From Streptomyces akebiae (GTDB lineage Bacteria; Actinomycetota; Actinomycetes; Streptomycetales; Streptomycetaceae): a stretch of 64,000 nt of DNA. Of the stretch, positions 1 through 8,024 are shown piece after piece. Within the stretch, counting starts at the first letter, position 1, and each line of letters begins with the position of its first letter. The notes under the pieces were generated by a model that saw only the letters and a program-made list of their open reading frames with translations, searched no databases and was not told where the DNA came from. Made by a program: the position numbers and the translations under genes. Where the stretch lies: positions 868,001 to 932,000 of the forward strand of contig NZ_CP080647.1 of the NCBI RefSeq assembly GCF_019599145.1. Reading direction: 5' to 3'.

Positions 1-75
1 CGCAAGCTGGACATGGACGAGGTCCGCAAGGCCGTCGCCGAGCAGCAGGCGCAGGTCGAGCAGAACGGTCAGTGA
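1..75 (+). CDS. C-terminal end of an unidentified protein (partial)
   Basis: Only the last 24 codons and the TGA stop lie inside the window; the frame runs off the left edge. The tail is charged and rich in Glu and Gln (it ends EQQAQVEQNGQ), as expected of a solvent-exposed terminal helix. Nothing in these residues identifies a family. It converges with the LacI-family gene on the other strand, 117 bp away. Confidence 0.6.
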   Translation, partial: RKLDMDEVRKAVAEQQAQVEQNGQ

Positions 76-149
76 GCGGAGCGGCCGGGCGTGCCCGGCG
101 CCGGGGTGCGAGGGCGCGGAGCGTCGAACGGGCCCCGCTCCGGCGTCCG

Positions 150-206
150 TTCGGCTCGGCTCGTTCTGCTCGGCTCGTGCGGCCCGGCTCGTTCAGCTCG
201 ACTCGC
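150..206. repeat. Degenerate CGGCTCG-rich short repeat
   Basis: The convergent intergenic gap holds several close copies of CGGCTCG and CTCGTTC-like words in a row. It looks like local slippage or low-complexity DNA. No clear terminator hairpin is visible here. Confidence 0.35.
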
Positions 207-1227
207 GGTGGACGATCCTCGCGGCCAGGACGTCGTGCGTCGTGGGGATGGTGGCGGGGTCGCGCACCACGCGGTCGACCAGTTCCGCGAGGTCGCGTCC
301 GGACGGCAGCTCCAGGTGGACGGTGCTGAGGCGCGGTCGCAGCAGCCGCCCGATCATCAGGTCGTCGGCCCCGACCACGGCCGTCTCCTCCGGGATGCCG
401 ATGCCCTCGTCCTGAAGGGCCCGCATCAGCAGCATCGCGTACTCGTCGTTGTACGCGAACACCGCGTCCAGACCGAGGGAACGCCAGTCACGGGCGAGCC
501 GGGCCGCGGCCGCCTCGTCGTAGGCGAGCGGCAGCTCGGTGACCGTCGCCTCCGTGCCCTGCACCGCGCGTCGTACGCCGGCGAGGCGGGGCTGGGAGAA
601 GACCCCGAAGCCTGGTTCCTCGGGAACGACGACCCCGATCCGGCGGCGGCCGCGCTCGACCAGGTGCCGTCCCGCGCTGTGGCCGACACCCGCGTGGTCC
701 AGGATCAGCGCGTGGGCGCCCTCGACGGGTTCGGGGGTGAGGGTGACGACGGCCTTGGCTCCGGAACGCTTGAGGACGGCCACGCCCTGCGGGCCGATAC
801 CGACACCGGGCACGATGACGGCGACCGGGCGCAGTTCGGCCCAGGCGCGGGCCGCGTCGTCGCCGCGCAGGCCGATGCCGCCGTGCTGCACGACGGTGTA
901 GTCGAGCCGGCTCAGGGCCCACTGGATCTCGTTGATGAACTGGCTGTAGAGCGGGCCGATGGGCACGTTCGGGGTGGGCATCAGGACCAGGCGGCTGTGG
1001 CCGGCGCGCAGGCTGCGGGCCGCCGCGTGGGGTACGTAGCCGAGTTCCTTGGCCGCCTCGTGGACCCGGCGGCGGGTGGGCTCGCTGATGCGGACCGCGC
1101 TGGTGTTGTTCAGGACGTAGCTGACCGTCGCGCGTGAGACACCCGCGAGTCGAGCCACGTCCGCGCTCGTGGGCACGGATCGCTGCAGGGGCGAGGGCGG
1201 GGCGGGCTCTTTCGGTATCTGCACCAT
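193..1227 (-). CDS. LacI-family transcriptional regulator
   Basis: A 344-residue DNA-binding regulator of the LacI/GalR family. The N-terminal helix-turn-helix is at about residues 19-65 (TSADVARLAGVSRATVSYVL, then the hinge region SEPTRRRVHEAAKELGYVPH). It is followed by a periplasmic-binding-protein-like effector domain to the end, including the family-typical stretch FAYNDEYA and GADDLMIGRLL. The ATG at 1227 was chosen because it places the helix-turn-helix at the usual distance; the open frame upstream is longer but has no domain. It is divergent from the esterase at 1760 and probably regulates it. The effector, usually a sugar, is unknown. Confidence 0.9.
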   Translation of the reverse strand: MVQIPKEPAPPSPLQRSVPTSADVARLAGVSRATVSYVLNNTSAVRISEPTRRRVHEAAKELGYVPHAAARSLRAGHSRLVLMPTPNVPIGPLYSQFINEIQWALSRLDYTVVQHGGIGLRGDDAARAWAELRPVAVIVPGVGIGPQGVAVLKRSGAKAVVTLTPEPVEGAHALILDHAGVGHSAGRHLVERGRRRIGVVVPEEPGFGVFSQPRLAGVRRAVQGTEATVTELPLAYDEAAAARLARDWRSLGLDAVFAYNDEYAMLLMRALQDEGIGIPEETAVVGADDLMIGRLLRPRLSTVHLELPSGRDLAELVDRVVRDPATIPTTHDVLAARIVHRESS

Positions 1228-1759
1228 GAGGACGGCATCCTTGCAGAAGCGGTGAAGGTCGTTCCGGCCGGGGGCGTACCGGCCATGCGGGAGCTCGGGT
1301 TCGGGCCACCGATCTTTGTGGCAGGGCAGTTTGGCGAATGTGTTCGAAATCTGTGCAACCCGGCAACCATTTCGCGCCAGCTCCACCGAGGTGGGGCGAG
1401 AGCCGCCCGTGCAGAGGGACGACCTGTCGGCCCGCACGCCCGCCGGGTGACCCCGTGCCTGGCCAAGGACGTACGACCGCTTCGTGGCAGCGCACTCGGG
1501 TGCCTCTCCCCCGCCCGGTGTCCGGTCACCCGTGTGGGTGTCCTGTGGCGATGATGCCCGAAAGCTATGGCGTGAACTATGTGCTGGCTGTGGGAGCGAC
1601 GCCGCTTCGGGCTTCCCCCGGCCACCCGCCGATCGGCGGGCATCCCCCGCCGTACGACGGCGTCCGCGTGGCTCGCCGCGACACTCATCATCACGGTACG
1701 AACCGTTGGCGCGCGTCGCGGTCGCACCGTGGACGCGGTACCCGCACGAGGAGAAGCCC
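1228..1759. promoter_or_regulatory. Divergent intergenic region, LacI gene / esterase
   Basis: This 532 bp stretch contains no convincing gene. It holds a perfect 16 bp palindrome, CCCGCCGATCGGCGGG, at 1625-1640, about 120 bp before the esterase start. It also holds a shorter inverted repeat, CGAA-TGTG-TTCG, at about 1336-1347, near the LacI gene. Either could be an operator. LacI-family sites are usually palindromes with a central CG, which fits the second one loosely. Confidence 0.35.
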
Positions 1760-2734
1760 ATGACCATGATCCCGCCCCCCTTCGACCCGGAACTCGCCGC
1801 GGCTCTGGAGGCGTTGAAGGACATGGTCCCGCGCGAGCTGAGCATGGACGACATCCCCCTGATGCGCCAGGGGCCGGGCATCGAGATGCTCGCCCGGCTG
1901 GACCTCACCATGGACGGGTTCTTCGAGGTCGAGGACCGGCTGGTGCCGGGACCCGAGGACGCGCCGGAGATCTCGTTGCTCATCTGCCGCCCCGCGGCCC
2001 CCACGAAGCGGGGTCCGCTGCCGGTGATCTACCACGTCCACGGCGGCGGCATGGTCGTCGGCAACAACCGGGTCGGGGTGGACGAGCCGCTGACCTGGGC
2101 ACGGGAGCTGGGCGCGGTCGTGGTGTCCGTGGAGTACCGGCTGGCTCCCGAGCATCCGCATCCGGCGCCCGTGGAGGACGTCTACGCGGGGCTGCTGTGG
2201 ACGGCCGAGCACGCGGAGGAGTTCGGGGGCGACGCCGAGCGGATCGTGATCGCGGGAGCGAGCGCCGGGGGTGGGCTGACGGCCGCGCTCGCGCTGCTCG
2301 CGCGGGACCGGAAGGGGCCCCGGCCGATCGGGCAGGTGCTGATGTGCCCGATGCTCGACGACCGCAACGACACGCCGTCCGTGCACCAGATGGCGGGGCG
2401 GGGGGTGTGGGACCGGACGGCCAACGAGACGGGGTGGACGGCCCTGTTGGGGGCGCGGCGGGGCGGGCCGGACGTGTCCGCGTACGCGGCGCCGGCGCGG
2501 GCGGAGGATCTGTCGGGGCTGCCTCCGGCGTTTCTCGATGTGGGGTCGGCGGAGACGTTCCGGGACGAGGTCGTCGCCTATGCGTCCCGGTTGTGGCAGG
2601 CGGGTGGGGTCGCGGAGTTGCATGTGTGGGCGGGCGGATTCCACGGGTTCGACGGGTTGGCTCCGCAGGCCGCGGTGTCGCGGGACTGCCGGGAGGCTCA
2701 TGTGCGGTGGTTGCGACGGTTGATCGGGGAGTAG
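1760..2734 (+). CDS. Alpha/beta hydrolase, HSL-type esterase
   Basis: A 324-residue cytoplasmic esterase of the hormone-sensitive-lipase family. Visible marks are the oxyanion-hole motif HGGG near residue 94, the nucleophile elbow GASAGG near 164, and the C-terminal catalytic His in GGFHGFDG near 293. The acidic residue is probably in DVGSAETFRDE. The ATG at 1760 follows a good ribosome site (GAGGAGAAG). Such enzymes hydrolyse short acyl esters or lactones; the substrate cannot be told from sequence. The divergent LacI regulator suggests induction by a small molecule. Confidence 0.88.
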   Translation: MTMIPPPFDPELAAALEALKDMVPRELSMDDIPLMRQGPGIEMLARLDLTMDGFFEVEDRLVPGPEDAPEISLLICRPAAPTKRGPLPVIYHVHGGGMVVGNNRVGVDEPLTWARELGAVVVSVEYRLAPEHPHPAPVEDVYAGLLWTAEHAEEFGGDAERIVIAGASAGGGLTAALALLARDRKGPRPIGQVLMCPMLDDRNDTPSVHQMAGRGVWDRTANETGWTALLGARRGGPDVSAYAAPARAEDLSGLPPAFLDVGSAETFRDEVVAYASRLWQAGGVAELHVWAGGFHGFDGLAPQAAVSRDCREAHVRWLRRLIGE

Positions 2735-2764
2735 CGGCTGTGCCCCCTTCGCCCCCCGTGCGCG

Positions 2765-2838
2765 GGTCCGGTGGGGGCTGGTCGCGCAGTTCCCCGCGCC
2801 CCTGCAAGGCAGGGGCCGCGCTCCTGCCTTTCGGCCCG
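2765..2838. repeat. Interspersed GC-rich intergenic element, copy 1
   Basis: Contains GTCGCGCAGTTCCCCGCGCC followed by a CCTGCAAGGCAGG hairpin. It lies just after the esterase stop. It is one of at least eight related copies in the window. Confidence 0.7.
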
Positions 2839-2857
2839 CCGGTCGGTCGGCGGAGCC

Positions 2858-3916
2858 ATGGCGCACTATGGGCTTATGAAAGAGCTGGCTGGGCGGCTGA
2901 CCGCGGTCGATCCGGATGCCGGGGCGGCCGTGCGGGTCATCGCCTACTTCGACACGCTGGCCGAGGCACGGGCCGGGCTGGAGGCGCTGGTGCGCGGGGC
3001 GGCCGTACTGGCCGGGTGTCCCGCGCGGCTGGTCGACGACGAGCGGCGCGTGCGGGTCCGGGTGGAGCCCGACGGGCGGCGCGAGGACAGTGATCTGCCG
3101 CCGGACCCGGCCTGGCCGTCCGCCGCGCTCGCCCCGGGCGGCGTGCCCGCGCTCTGGCTGGAGCGCTCCCAGGGCGCCGAGCCGAGCGTGGTGGACGCGG
3201 TCATCCTGGAACGGGCCGCCGGCGCCCTGCGGCTGGTGCTGGACCGGACCCGGGGCCGCGCGCCCGTCTCCCCCGGCGACGACCCGGCGCTCGTCGAGAC
3301 CGTCCTCGACCGCACCGCCGCCGAGCGGGCCCGCCTCCACGCCGCCCGGCTCCTCGGCCTGGACCCGGACGACCCCACGGCCCTGGCCCGGGCCGTCGCC
3401 CCGCTCGGTGGGCGACCCCGCATCCTGCGGGTACGCCGGGACGAGCCGTCGGCCGACGCCACCGCATACGCAGCCGGGCTTTCCGAGGGGCGGGTCGGGG
3501 TCGGGCCCGCGGTGCCCGTGCTCGGGTTGCCGGGGTCCTGGGACGGCGCGCGGACCGCGTTGCGGTTCACGGCCGAGGGCACCGCGCGGGACCCCGGTGA
3601 GCGGGTGGTGCGCGCCGACGACCTCGGCGGGACCGCCCTCCTCGCCGAACTGATCGGACCCGGGGCCGAACCCCCGCCCGATGTACGGGACCTGGAGCGG
3701 GCCGCGGCGGACTCGCCCTGGATGCTGGCGACGCTCCACGCGGTCGCCTCGACGGCGAGCCTGCGGGCCGCGGCCACCGCCGTCAACGTGCACCACTCCA
3801 CCCTCCAGGACCGCCTGATCCACGCCGAGGCCCTCCTCGGCTGGCCGGTCCGCACCCCCCAGGGCCGGCTCCGCCTCCACCTGGCTCTCACCATGCGCCA
3901 CTTGGCCCGCGGCTGA
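2858..3916 (+). CDS. PucR-like transcriptional regulator (C-terminal HTH)
   Basis: A 352-residue protein whose last 60 residues form the helix-turn-helix seen at the C terminus of PucR/CdaR-type regulators (STASLRAAATAVNVHHSTLQ, then DRL and LGWPVRTPQGRLRLHLAL). The rest is an Ala/Gly-rich domain with no recognisable sensor motif; PucR proteins normally sense purine or amino-acid related signals. The start at 2858 is preceded by GGCGGAG; an ATG at 2876 is the alternative. The gene lies alone between an esterase and an amidase, and its targets are not evident. Confidence 0.7.
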   Translation: MAHYGLMKELAGRLTAVDPDAGAAVRVIAYFDTLAEARAGLEALVRGAAVLAGCPARLVDDERRVRVRVEPDGRREDSDLPPDPAWPSAALAPGGVPALWLERSQGAEPSVVDAVILERAAGALRLVLDRTRGRAPVSPGDDPALVETVLDRTAAERARLHAARLLGLDPDDPTALARAVAPLGGRPRILRVRRDEPSADATAYAAGLSEGRVGVGPAVPVLGLPGSWDGARTALRFTAEGTARDPGERVVRADDLGGTALLAELIGPGAEPPPDVRDLERAAADSPWMLATLHAVASTASLRAAATAVNVHHSTLQDRLIHAEALLGWPVRTPQGRLRLHLALTMRHLARG

Positions 3917-3981
3917 GCCCGCGAATCGCCGACCCCGTCAGCGAACTCGTCTTCCCCGTACCCCCGTGGCCGCGTGGACGT

Positions 3982-3993
3982 TACCGTTCGGTA
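3982..3993. promoter_or_regulatory. Candidate TetR-type operator before the amidase
   Basis: TACCGTTCGGTA is an inverted repeat of 5 bp arms (TACCG/CGGTA) around TT, 27 bp before the amidase ATG. ACCGNNCGGT palindromes are common TetR-family sites in actinomycetes. No TetR gene is in the window, so the partner would be elsewhere. Confidence 0.35.
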
Positions 3994-4020
3994 GAAAGTC
4001 CTGCTTCCGGAGGTGTTCGT

Positions 4021-5445
4021 ATGGGTGTGGACCGTACGCCGGGTCTCGTGGAGTGCGCTCGGGCGCTGGCCGCCGGGGAGGTGACGTCACGGGCGTTGGT
4101 GGCGGCGGCGCTCGCGCGGATCGAGGCGAGTCAGGGGACCGTGAACGCGTTCCGGCGGGTGCGGGCCGAGGCGGCGCTCGTGGAGGCGGAGGCGGCGGAC
4201 AAGGAACTGGCGCAGGGCGGTCGGCGGCCGCTGCTCGGCGTCCCCGTGGCCGTGAAGGACGACATGGACGTGGCGGGTGAACCGACCGCGTTCGGCTGCC
4301 GGGGTGAATTCCCGTCGCTGCCCGAGGACGGCGAGGCCGTACGGCGGCTGCGCGCGGCCGGGGCGATCGTCGTCGGCAAGACCAACACCTGCGAACTGGG
4401 ACAGTGGCCGTTCACCGAGGGGCCGGCCTTCGGCGCCACCCGGAACCCCTGGCACCCGGACCACACCCCGGGCGGCTCCTCCGGTGGGTCCGCGGCGGCC
4501 GTGGCCGCGGGACTCGTTCCGGCCGCGCTGGGCTCGGACGGCGCCGGCTCGGTCCGCATCCCGGCCTCCTGGACCCATCTCGTCGGCATCAAGCCCCAGC
4601 GCGGCCGCATCTCCACCTGGCCGCACGCGGAGTCCTTCCAGGGCATCACCGTCAACGGCACCCTCGCCCGCACGGTCGCCGACGCCGCCCTCCTCCTCGA
4701 CGCGGCGAGCGGCAACCACGAAGGCGATCTGCACCGGCCGACCGCCATCAACGCCTCCGAGGCCGTGGGGAGGGACCCGGGGCGGCTCCGCGTCGCCCTG
4801 TCGCTGAAGCCCCCGTTCACCGCGCTGCCCGCCCGGCTCGACGCGCGCGTGGAGAAACGGGTGCGGGCGGTCGCCGAGCGGCTCGCCGCGCTCGGGCACG
4901 TGGTGGAGGAGGCGGAGCCCCGGTACGGGCAGATCGGGCTGACGTTCGTCCCGCGCGCCACCGCGGGTATCGCCGAGCGGGTCGGCGCCATCTCCGAGCA
5001 GGGCCTCCTCGACCGGCGCACCCTCGACGCCGCCCGCCTCGGCCGACTGCTCGGGGGAGCGCCCCTGCGGCTCGCCCGCCGCGCGGAGGTCACGCTGCAC
5101 CGGCGGATCGGCGCGCTCTTCTCGACGTACGACGTGCTGCTGGCGCCGACGACGGCCGCTCCCCCGCCCCGCGTCGGGTCCATGGTGAACCTCGGCGGCC
5201 TCGGCACCGACCGCGCGATGATCGCGGCCTGCCCGTACGCCTGGCCGTGGAACGTGCTGGGCTGGCCCGGGGTCAACGTACCGGCCGGGTTCGTGGACGG
5301 CGGGCTGCCGGTGGGCGCGCAGTTGCTCGGCCCCGCGAACAGCGAGCCTCTCCTGCTGTCGCTGGCCGCGCAGTTGGAGGCGGACCAGCGCTGGCACGAG
5401 CGGTGGCCGCCGGAGCACACCACCGCGAACTCGCCGGCCGTGTGA
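4021..5445 (+). CDS. Amidase (amidase signature family)
   Basis: A 474-residue amidase-signature hydrolase that cleaves a carboxylic amide to acid and ammonia. The Ser-cisSer-Lys triad is visible. The Lys is in VAVKDDMD near residue 79. The Gly/Ser-rich core TPGGSSGGSAAAVAAG is near 150-165, and the nucleophile Ser is in GSDGAGSVRIPAS near 180. Length and layout are normal for GatA-like amidases, but no gatB or gatC neighbours are present, so it is not the tRNA amidotransferase. The ATG follows GGAGG at good spacing. The substrate is unknown; it could act on nitrile-derived or small aromatic amides. Confidence 0.9.
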   Translation: MGVDRTPGLVECARALAAGEVTSRALVAAALARIEASQGTVNAFRRVRAEAALVEAEAADKELAQGGRRPLLGVPVAVKDDMDVAGEPTAFGCRGEFPSLPEDGEAVRRLRAAGAIVVGKTNTCELGQWPFTEGPAFGATRNPWHPDHTPGGSSGGSAAAVAAGLVPAALGSDGAGSVRIPASWTHLVGIKPQRGRISTWPHAESFQGITVNGTLARTVADAALLLDAASGNHEGDLHRPTAINASEAVGRDPGRLRVALSLKPPFTALPARLDARVEKRVRAVAERLAALGHVVEEAEPRYGQIGLTFVPRATAGIAERVGAISEQGLLDRRTLDAARLGRLLGGAPLRLARRAEVTLHRRIGALFSTYDVLLAPTTAAPPPRVGSMVNLGGLGTDRAMIAACPYAWPWNVLGWPGVNVPAGFVDGGLPVGAQLLGPANSEPLLLSLAAQLEADQRWHERWPPEHTTANSPAV

Positions 5446-5450
5446 GCGGG

Positions 5451-5478
5451 TTCGGTGCCCGGGCCCGACCCGTACGCT
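5451..5478 (+). promoter_or_regulatory. Promoter for a leaderless mRNA (NfeD-like gene)
   Basis: A -10 box TACGCT (5473-5478) sits 7 bp before the ATG at 5485. A possible -35 box TTCGGT (5451-5456) lies 16 bp upstream of it. With this spacing transcription would begin at or next to the start codon, giving a leaderless transcript, which is common in Streptomyces. Confidence 0.45.
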
Positions 5479-5484
5479 GTGACC

Positions 5485-5703
5485 ATGGACGAAGCGTCGA
5501 TGGTCGGGCTGATGGGACGGGTGACCGGTGCGGTCGGTCCCGGGCTCGTCGGCGAGGTGATCGTCCGGGTGCGGGGCGGCGCCGAGCATTTCCTCGCCTA
5601 CCCCGCGTCCGCGAAGGACCGGATCGAGCCGGGGACCCTGGTGATGGTGATCGAGTATCTGCCGCCGCGCACCGTGTATGTGTCTGCCGCGTACGACAGT
5701 TGA
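5485..5703 (+). CDS. Small NfeD-like OB-fold protein
   Basis: A 72-residue protein with the pattern VGEVIVRVRGG ... FLAYPA ... IEPGTLVMVIEYLPPRTVYV. This matches the soluble OB-fold domain found at the end of NfeD proteins, which pair with flotillin/SPFH membrane scaffolds. The next gene is a flotillin, which supports the call. The start at 5485 was chosen over an in-frame ATG at 5455 because of the well-placed -10 box. It has no membrane segment of its own, unlike full NfeD proteins, so it may act as a stand-alone partner of the scaffold. Confidence 0.7.
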   Translation: MDEASMVGLMGRVTGAVGPGLVGEVIVRVRGGAEHFLAYPASAKDRIEPGTLVMVIEYLPPRTVYVSAAYDS

Positions 5704-5863
5704 CGGTCCGTGAGGTGTCCGGGCCGCGCTCTGTCGGCTTTCGGGAACCGGATGGCATCAGGACTGCAACAAGGGTCCCCCGGTGCCTGTACCACCGCTG
5801 AGCCACGCGGGACACTCCCGACGTTCGGTGCCGAAAGGGCACCTGGCCAAGGGGGGTGTGCCG

Positions 5864-7267
5864 ATGTTCATCGGCATCATCGCGGGGGCCGCCGCAGCGG
5901 TGGCTCTGGTACTGATCGCTCTGTTCAAGCTCATGTGGCGTGTCGCCGAACCGAACGAGGCTCTGATCATCTCCGGCTCCAAGCACAAGATGGAGGGCCT
6001 GACGGAAGGCATGAACTTCCGTATCGTCACCGGGCGCGGCACGCTCGTGCTGCCCGGCATGCAGGCGGTGCGCAAGCTGTCGCTCGACCTGAACCAGACC
6101 GAGTTGGCCGTGGAGTGCGTGACCTTCCAGGGCATTCCGCTGAAGATCCGGGGCGTGGTCATCTTCAAGGTGGGCGACGACTTCGTGTCCATCGCCAACG
6201 CGGCCCGTCGCTTCCTCGGCCAGCAGAAGCGGGTCTCGGAACGGGTGCACAACGTGTTCGCCGGTCATCTCCGTTCCATCGTGGGCGGGTTGACGGTCGA
6301 GGACATGATCCGTGACCGCGAGAAGCTGACCGGTCAGACCCGGGCCGCGTGCGGTACGGAGATGGAGAAACTGGGCCTGATCGTCGACTCGTTGCAGATC
6401 CACGAGATCGAGGACCCGACCGGCTACATCAAGAACCTGGCCATGCCGCACGCGGCGGCCGTCCAGCGGGACGCCCGTATCGCCCAGGCCGAGGCCAACC
6501 GGCTCGCCACCGAGGCCGAGCAGCAGGCCGCGGCGCGCATGGCGGAGGCCACCCGGGACAGCGAGATCCTCCAGGCCGGCTACCAGGCCGAGCGGGACAA
6601 CGCCTCGGCGCGGGCCAAGCAGGCGGGTCCGCTCGCCGAAGCGGCCGCCCTGCAGGAGGTCGTCGTCCAGGAGACGCGCGTCGCGGAGCTGGCGGCGGCC
6701 CGGCGCGAGCAGCAGCTCCAGGCCGACGTCCGCAAGCCGGCCGACGCCAAGGCCTACGAGAAACGGACTCTCGCCGAGGCCGAGCGCGACGCACGTATCT
6801 CGGCCGCGCAGGCCAAGGCCAAGGAGACCGAACTGGCGGCCGCCGCCGAGGCGACCGCGACGCAGGTCACCGGTGAGGCCGAGGCCGCCGCCCGGCAGGC
6901 CAAGGGGCTCGCGGCCGCCGAGGCCACGCGGGCGAAGGGGCTCGCCGAGGCCGAGGGCATCAAGGCGCGGAGCGCCGCGCTGGCGGAGAACCAGGAAGCG
7001 GTGATCGCCCAGCAACTGGCCGAGCGGTGGCCGGAGATCGTGCAGGCGGGGGCGTCCGCGTTCGGGAACGTCGACAACATGGTGCTGCTCAACGGGGCCG
7101 ACGGGATGGCGGACATGTTCGCCAAGGCGCTCACGATGGGCGGGACCGGGTTGGGGCTGGCGCGGCAGTTGTTGGCCTCGATGAACCAGAACGGGGTGCC
7201 TGCCGGCGGCCCGGCCGGCGTCAACGGGGTGCCGGTGGAGAAGGTGCAGGTGGACAGGGAGGCATAG
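5864..7267 (+). CDS. SPFH / flotillin-family membrane protein
   Basis: A 467-residue flotillin-like membrane scaffold. Residues 1-25 form one hydrophobic segment (MFIGIIAGAAAAVALVLIAL). The SPFH (band 7) domain covers roughly 30-200, including VTFQGIPLKIRGVVIFKV. A long Ala/Glu/Arg-rich coiled coil covers about 205-400, and a short Gly-rich tail ends the protein. Flotillins oligomerise and organise membrane domains. The ATG at 5864 follows AAGGGGGG and places the membrane segment at the very N terminus; the longer frame from 5783 adds a charged leader that would not be expected. The NfeD-like gene lies 160 bp upstream. Confidence 0.88.
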   Translation: MFIGIIAGAAAAVALVLIALFKLMWRVAEPNEALIISGSKHKMEGLTEGMNFRIVTGRGTLVLPGMQAVRKLSLDLNQTELAVECVTFQGIPLKIRGVVIFKVGDDFVSIANAARRFLGQQKRVSERVHNVFAGHLRSIVGGLTVEDMIRDREKLTGQTRAACGTEMEKLGLIVDSLQIHEIEDPTGYIKNLAMPHAAAVQRDARIAQAEANRLATEAEQQAAARMAEATRDSEILQAGYQAERDNASARAKQAGPLAEAAALQEVVVQETRVAELAAARREQQLQADVRKPADAKAYEKRTLAEAERDARISAAQAKAKETELAAAAEATATQVTGEAEAAARQAKGLAAAEATRAKGLAEAEGIKARSAALAENQEAVIAQQLAERWPEIVQAGASAFGNVDNMVLLNGADGMADMFAKALTMGGTGLGLARQLLASMNQNGVPAGGPAGVNGVPVEKVQVDREA

Positions 7268-7311
7268 CGCCGTGACGTCGGCCGGGAGAGGTCGGCCGCG
7301 GACGGCGTGTG

Positions 7312-7352
7312 GTTGATCGCGCGGTTGCCCGCGCCCCTCACGGGGCGCGGGT
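7312..7352. repeat. Interspersed GC-rich intergenic element, copy 2 (short)
   Basis: GATCGCGCGGTTGCCCGCGC followed by CCCTCACGGGGCG, a diverged short copy of the repeat family. It lies between the flotillin stop and the MazF-like gene. Confidence 0.5.
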
Positions 7353-7365
7353 TAGCGTGTGCGCT

Positions 7366-7812
7366 GTGACTTCCTTCGCTGAGCAGGACGTGCCGGGGCG
7401 CTACGGGCCCTTCGCCACCATCGAGGCCGATCCCCGCGATGTCGGGCGGGTGCGCACCGAGTACGCGCCCGCGCACGACGGGGATCCGGATCCCGGGGAG
7501 ATCGTCTGGACGTGGGTGCCGTTCGAGGAGAACGACGGGCGGGGGAAGGATCGGCCCGTGCTGGTCGTGGCTCGGGAGGCCGGCGGGACCTTGCTCGCCG
7601 TGCAGTTGTCGAGCAAGCGGCACGACGGGGACCGGGAGTGGGTGCCGATCGGGAGCGGGCCGTGGGATCGGTCGGGCCGGGACTCGTGGGTGGATGTGGA
7701 CCGGGTGCTGCGGCTGCACGAGACGGGGATGCGGCGGGAGGCCTGCGCGTTGGACCGGATGCGGTTCAACTCCGTGGTGCACCGGCTGCGGGAACGGTAC
7801 GGGTGGCGTTAG
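7366..7812 (+). CDS. PemK/MazF-like protein
   Basis: A 148-residue protein with the MazF/PemK-like barrel pattern: PGEIVWTWVPFEENDGRGKD then RPVLVVAR near residues 45-70, and VQLSSKRH with DRVLRLHE further on. Members include ribosome-independent mRNA endonucleases, but many Streptomyces relatives stand alone with no antitoxin and untested activity. No antitoxin-like gene is adjacent. The GTG at 7366 lies 7 bp after a -10-like TAGCGT (7353-7358), suggesting a leaderless mRNA. The toxin role is inference only. Confidence 0.6.
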   Translation: MTSFAEQDVPGRYGPFATIEADPRDVGRVRTEYAPAHDGDPDPGEIVWTWVPFEENDGRGKDRPVLVVAREAGGTLLAVQLSSKRHDGDREWVPIGSGPWDRSGRDSWVDVDRVLRLHETGMRREACALDRMRFNSVVHRLRERYGWR

Positions 7813-7893
7813 GAGGTCACGACGAACTGCCGTTCCGCAGAAGGCCAGCCGGTCCGTGCCGGACGCCGTCCGTGACCTCGACGAGGTGCGCGC

Positions 7894-7944
7894 GGTGGCG
7901 TTCAGACTACGGCGCGGTGGTGGCGTTCAGACACACGGCGCGGT
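7894..7944 (+). repeat. Imperfect 25-26 bp tandem duplication
   Basis: Two adjacent copies of GGTGGCGTTCAGAC followed by ACGGCGCGGT lie in the 212 bp gap after the MazF-like gene, with a partial third GGTGGCG. No gene is supported in this gap. Confidence 0.6.
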
Positions 7945-8024
7945 GGTGGCGAAGGTCCTTGCCGCGTTGCCGGCCCCTGGCGGGTACGGCACCTGTGGTC
8001 GGCCCGACGGTCGATCAGGGCTGA

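Noticed and set aside
76-192. Terminator between the first gene and the LacI gene
   Set aside because: The region is repetitive, but no stable stem of convincing length was found.
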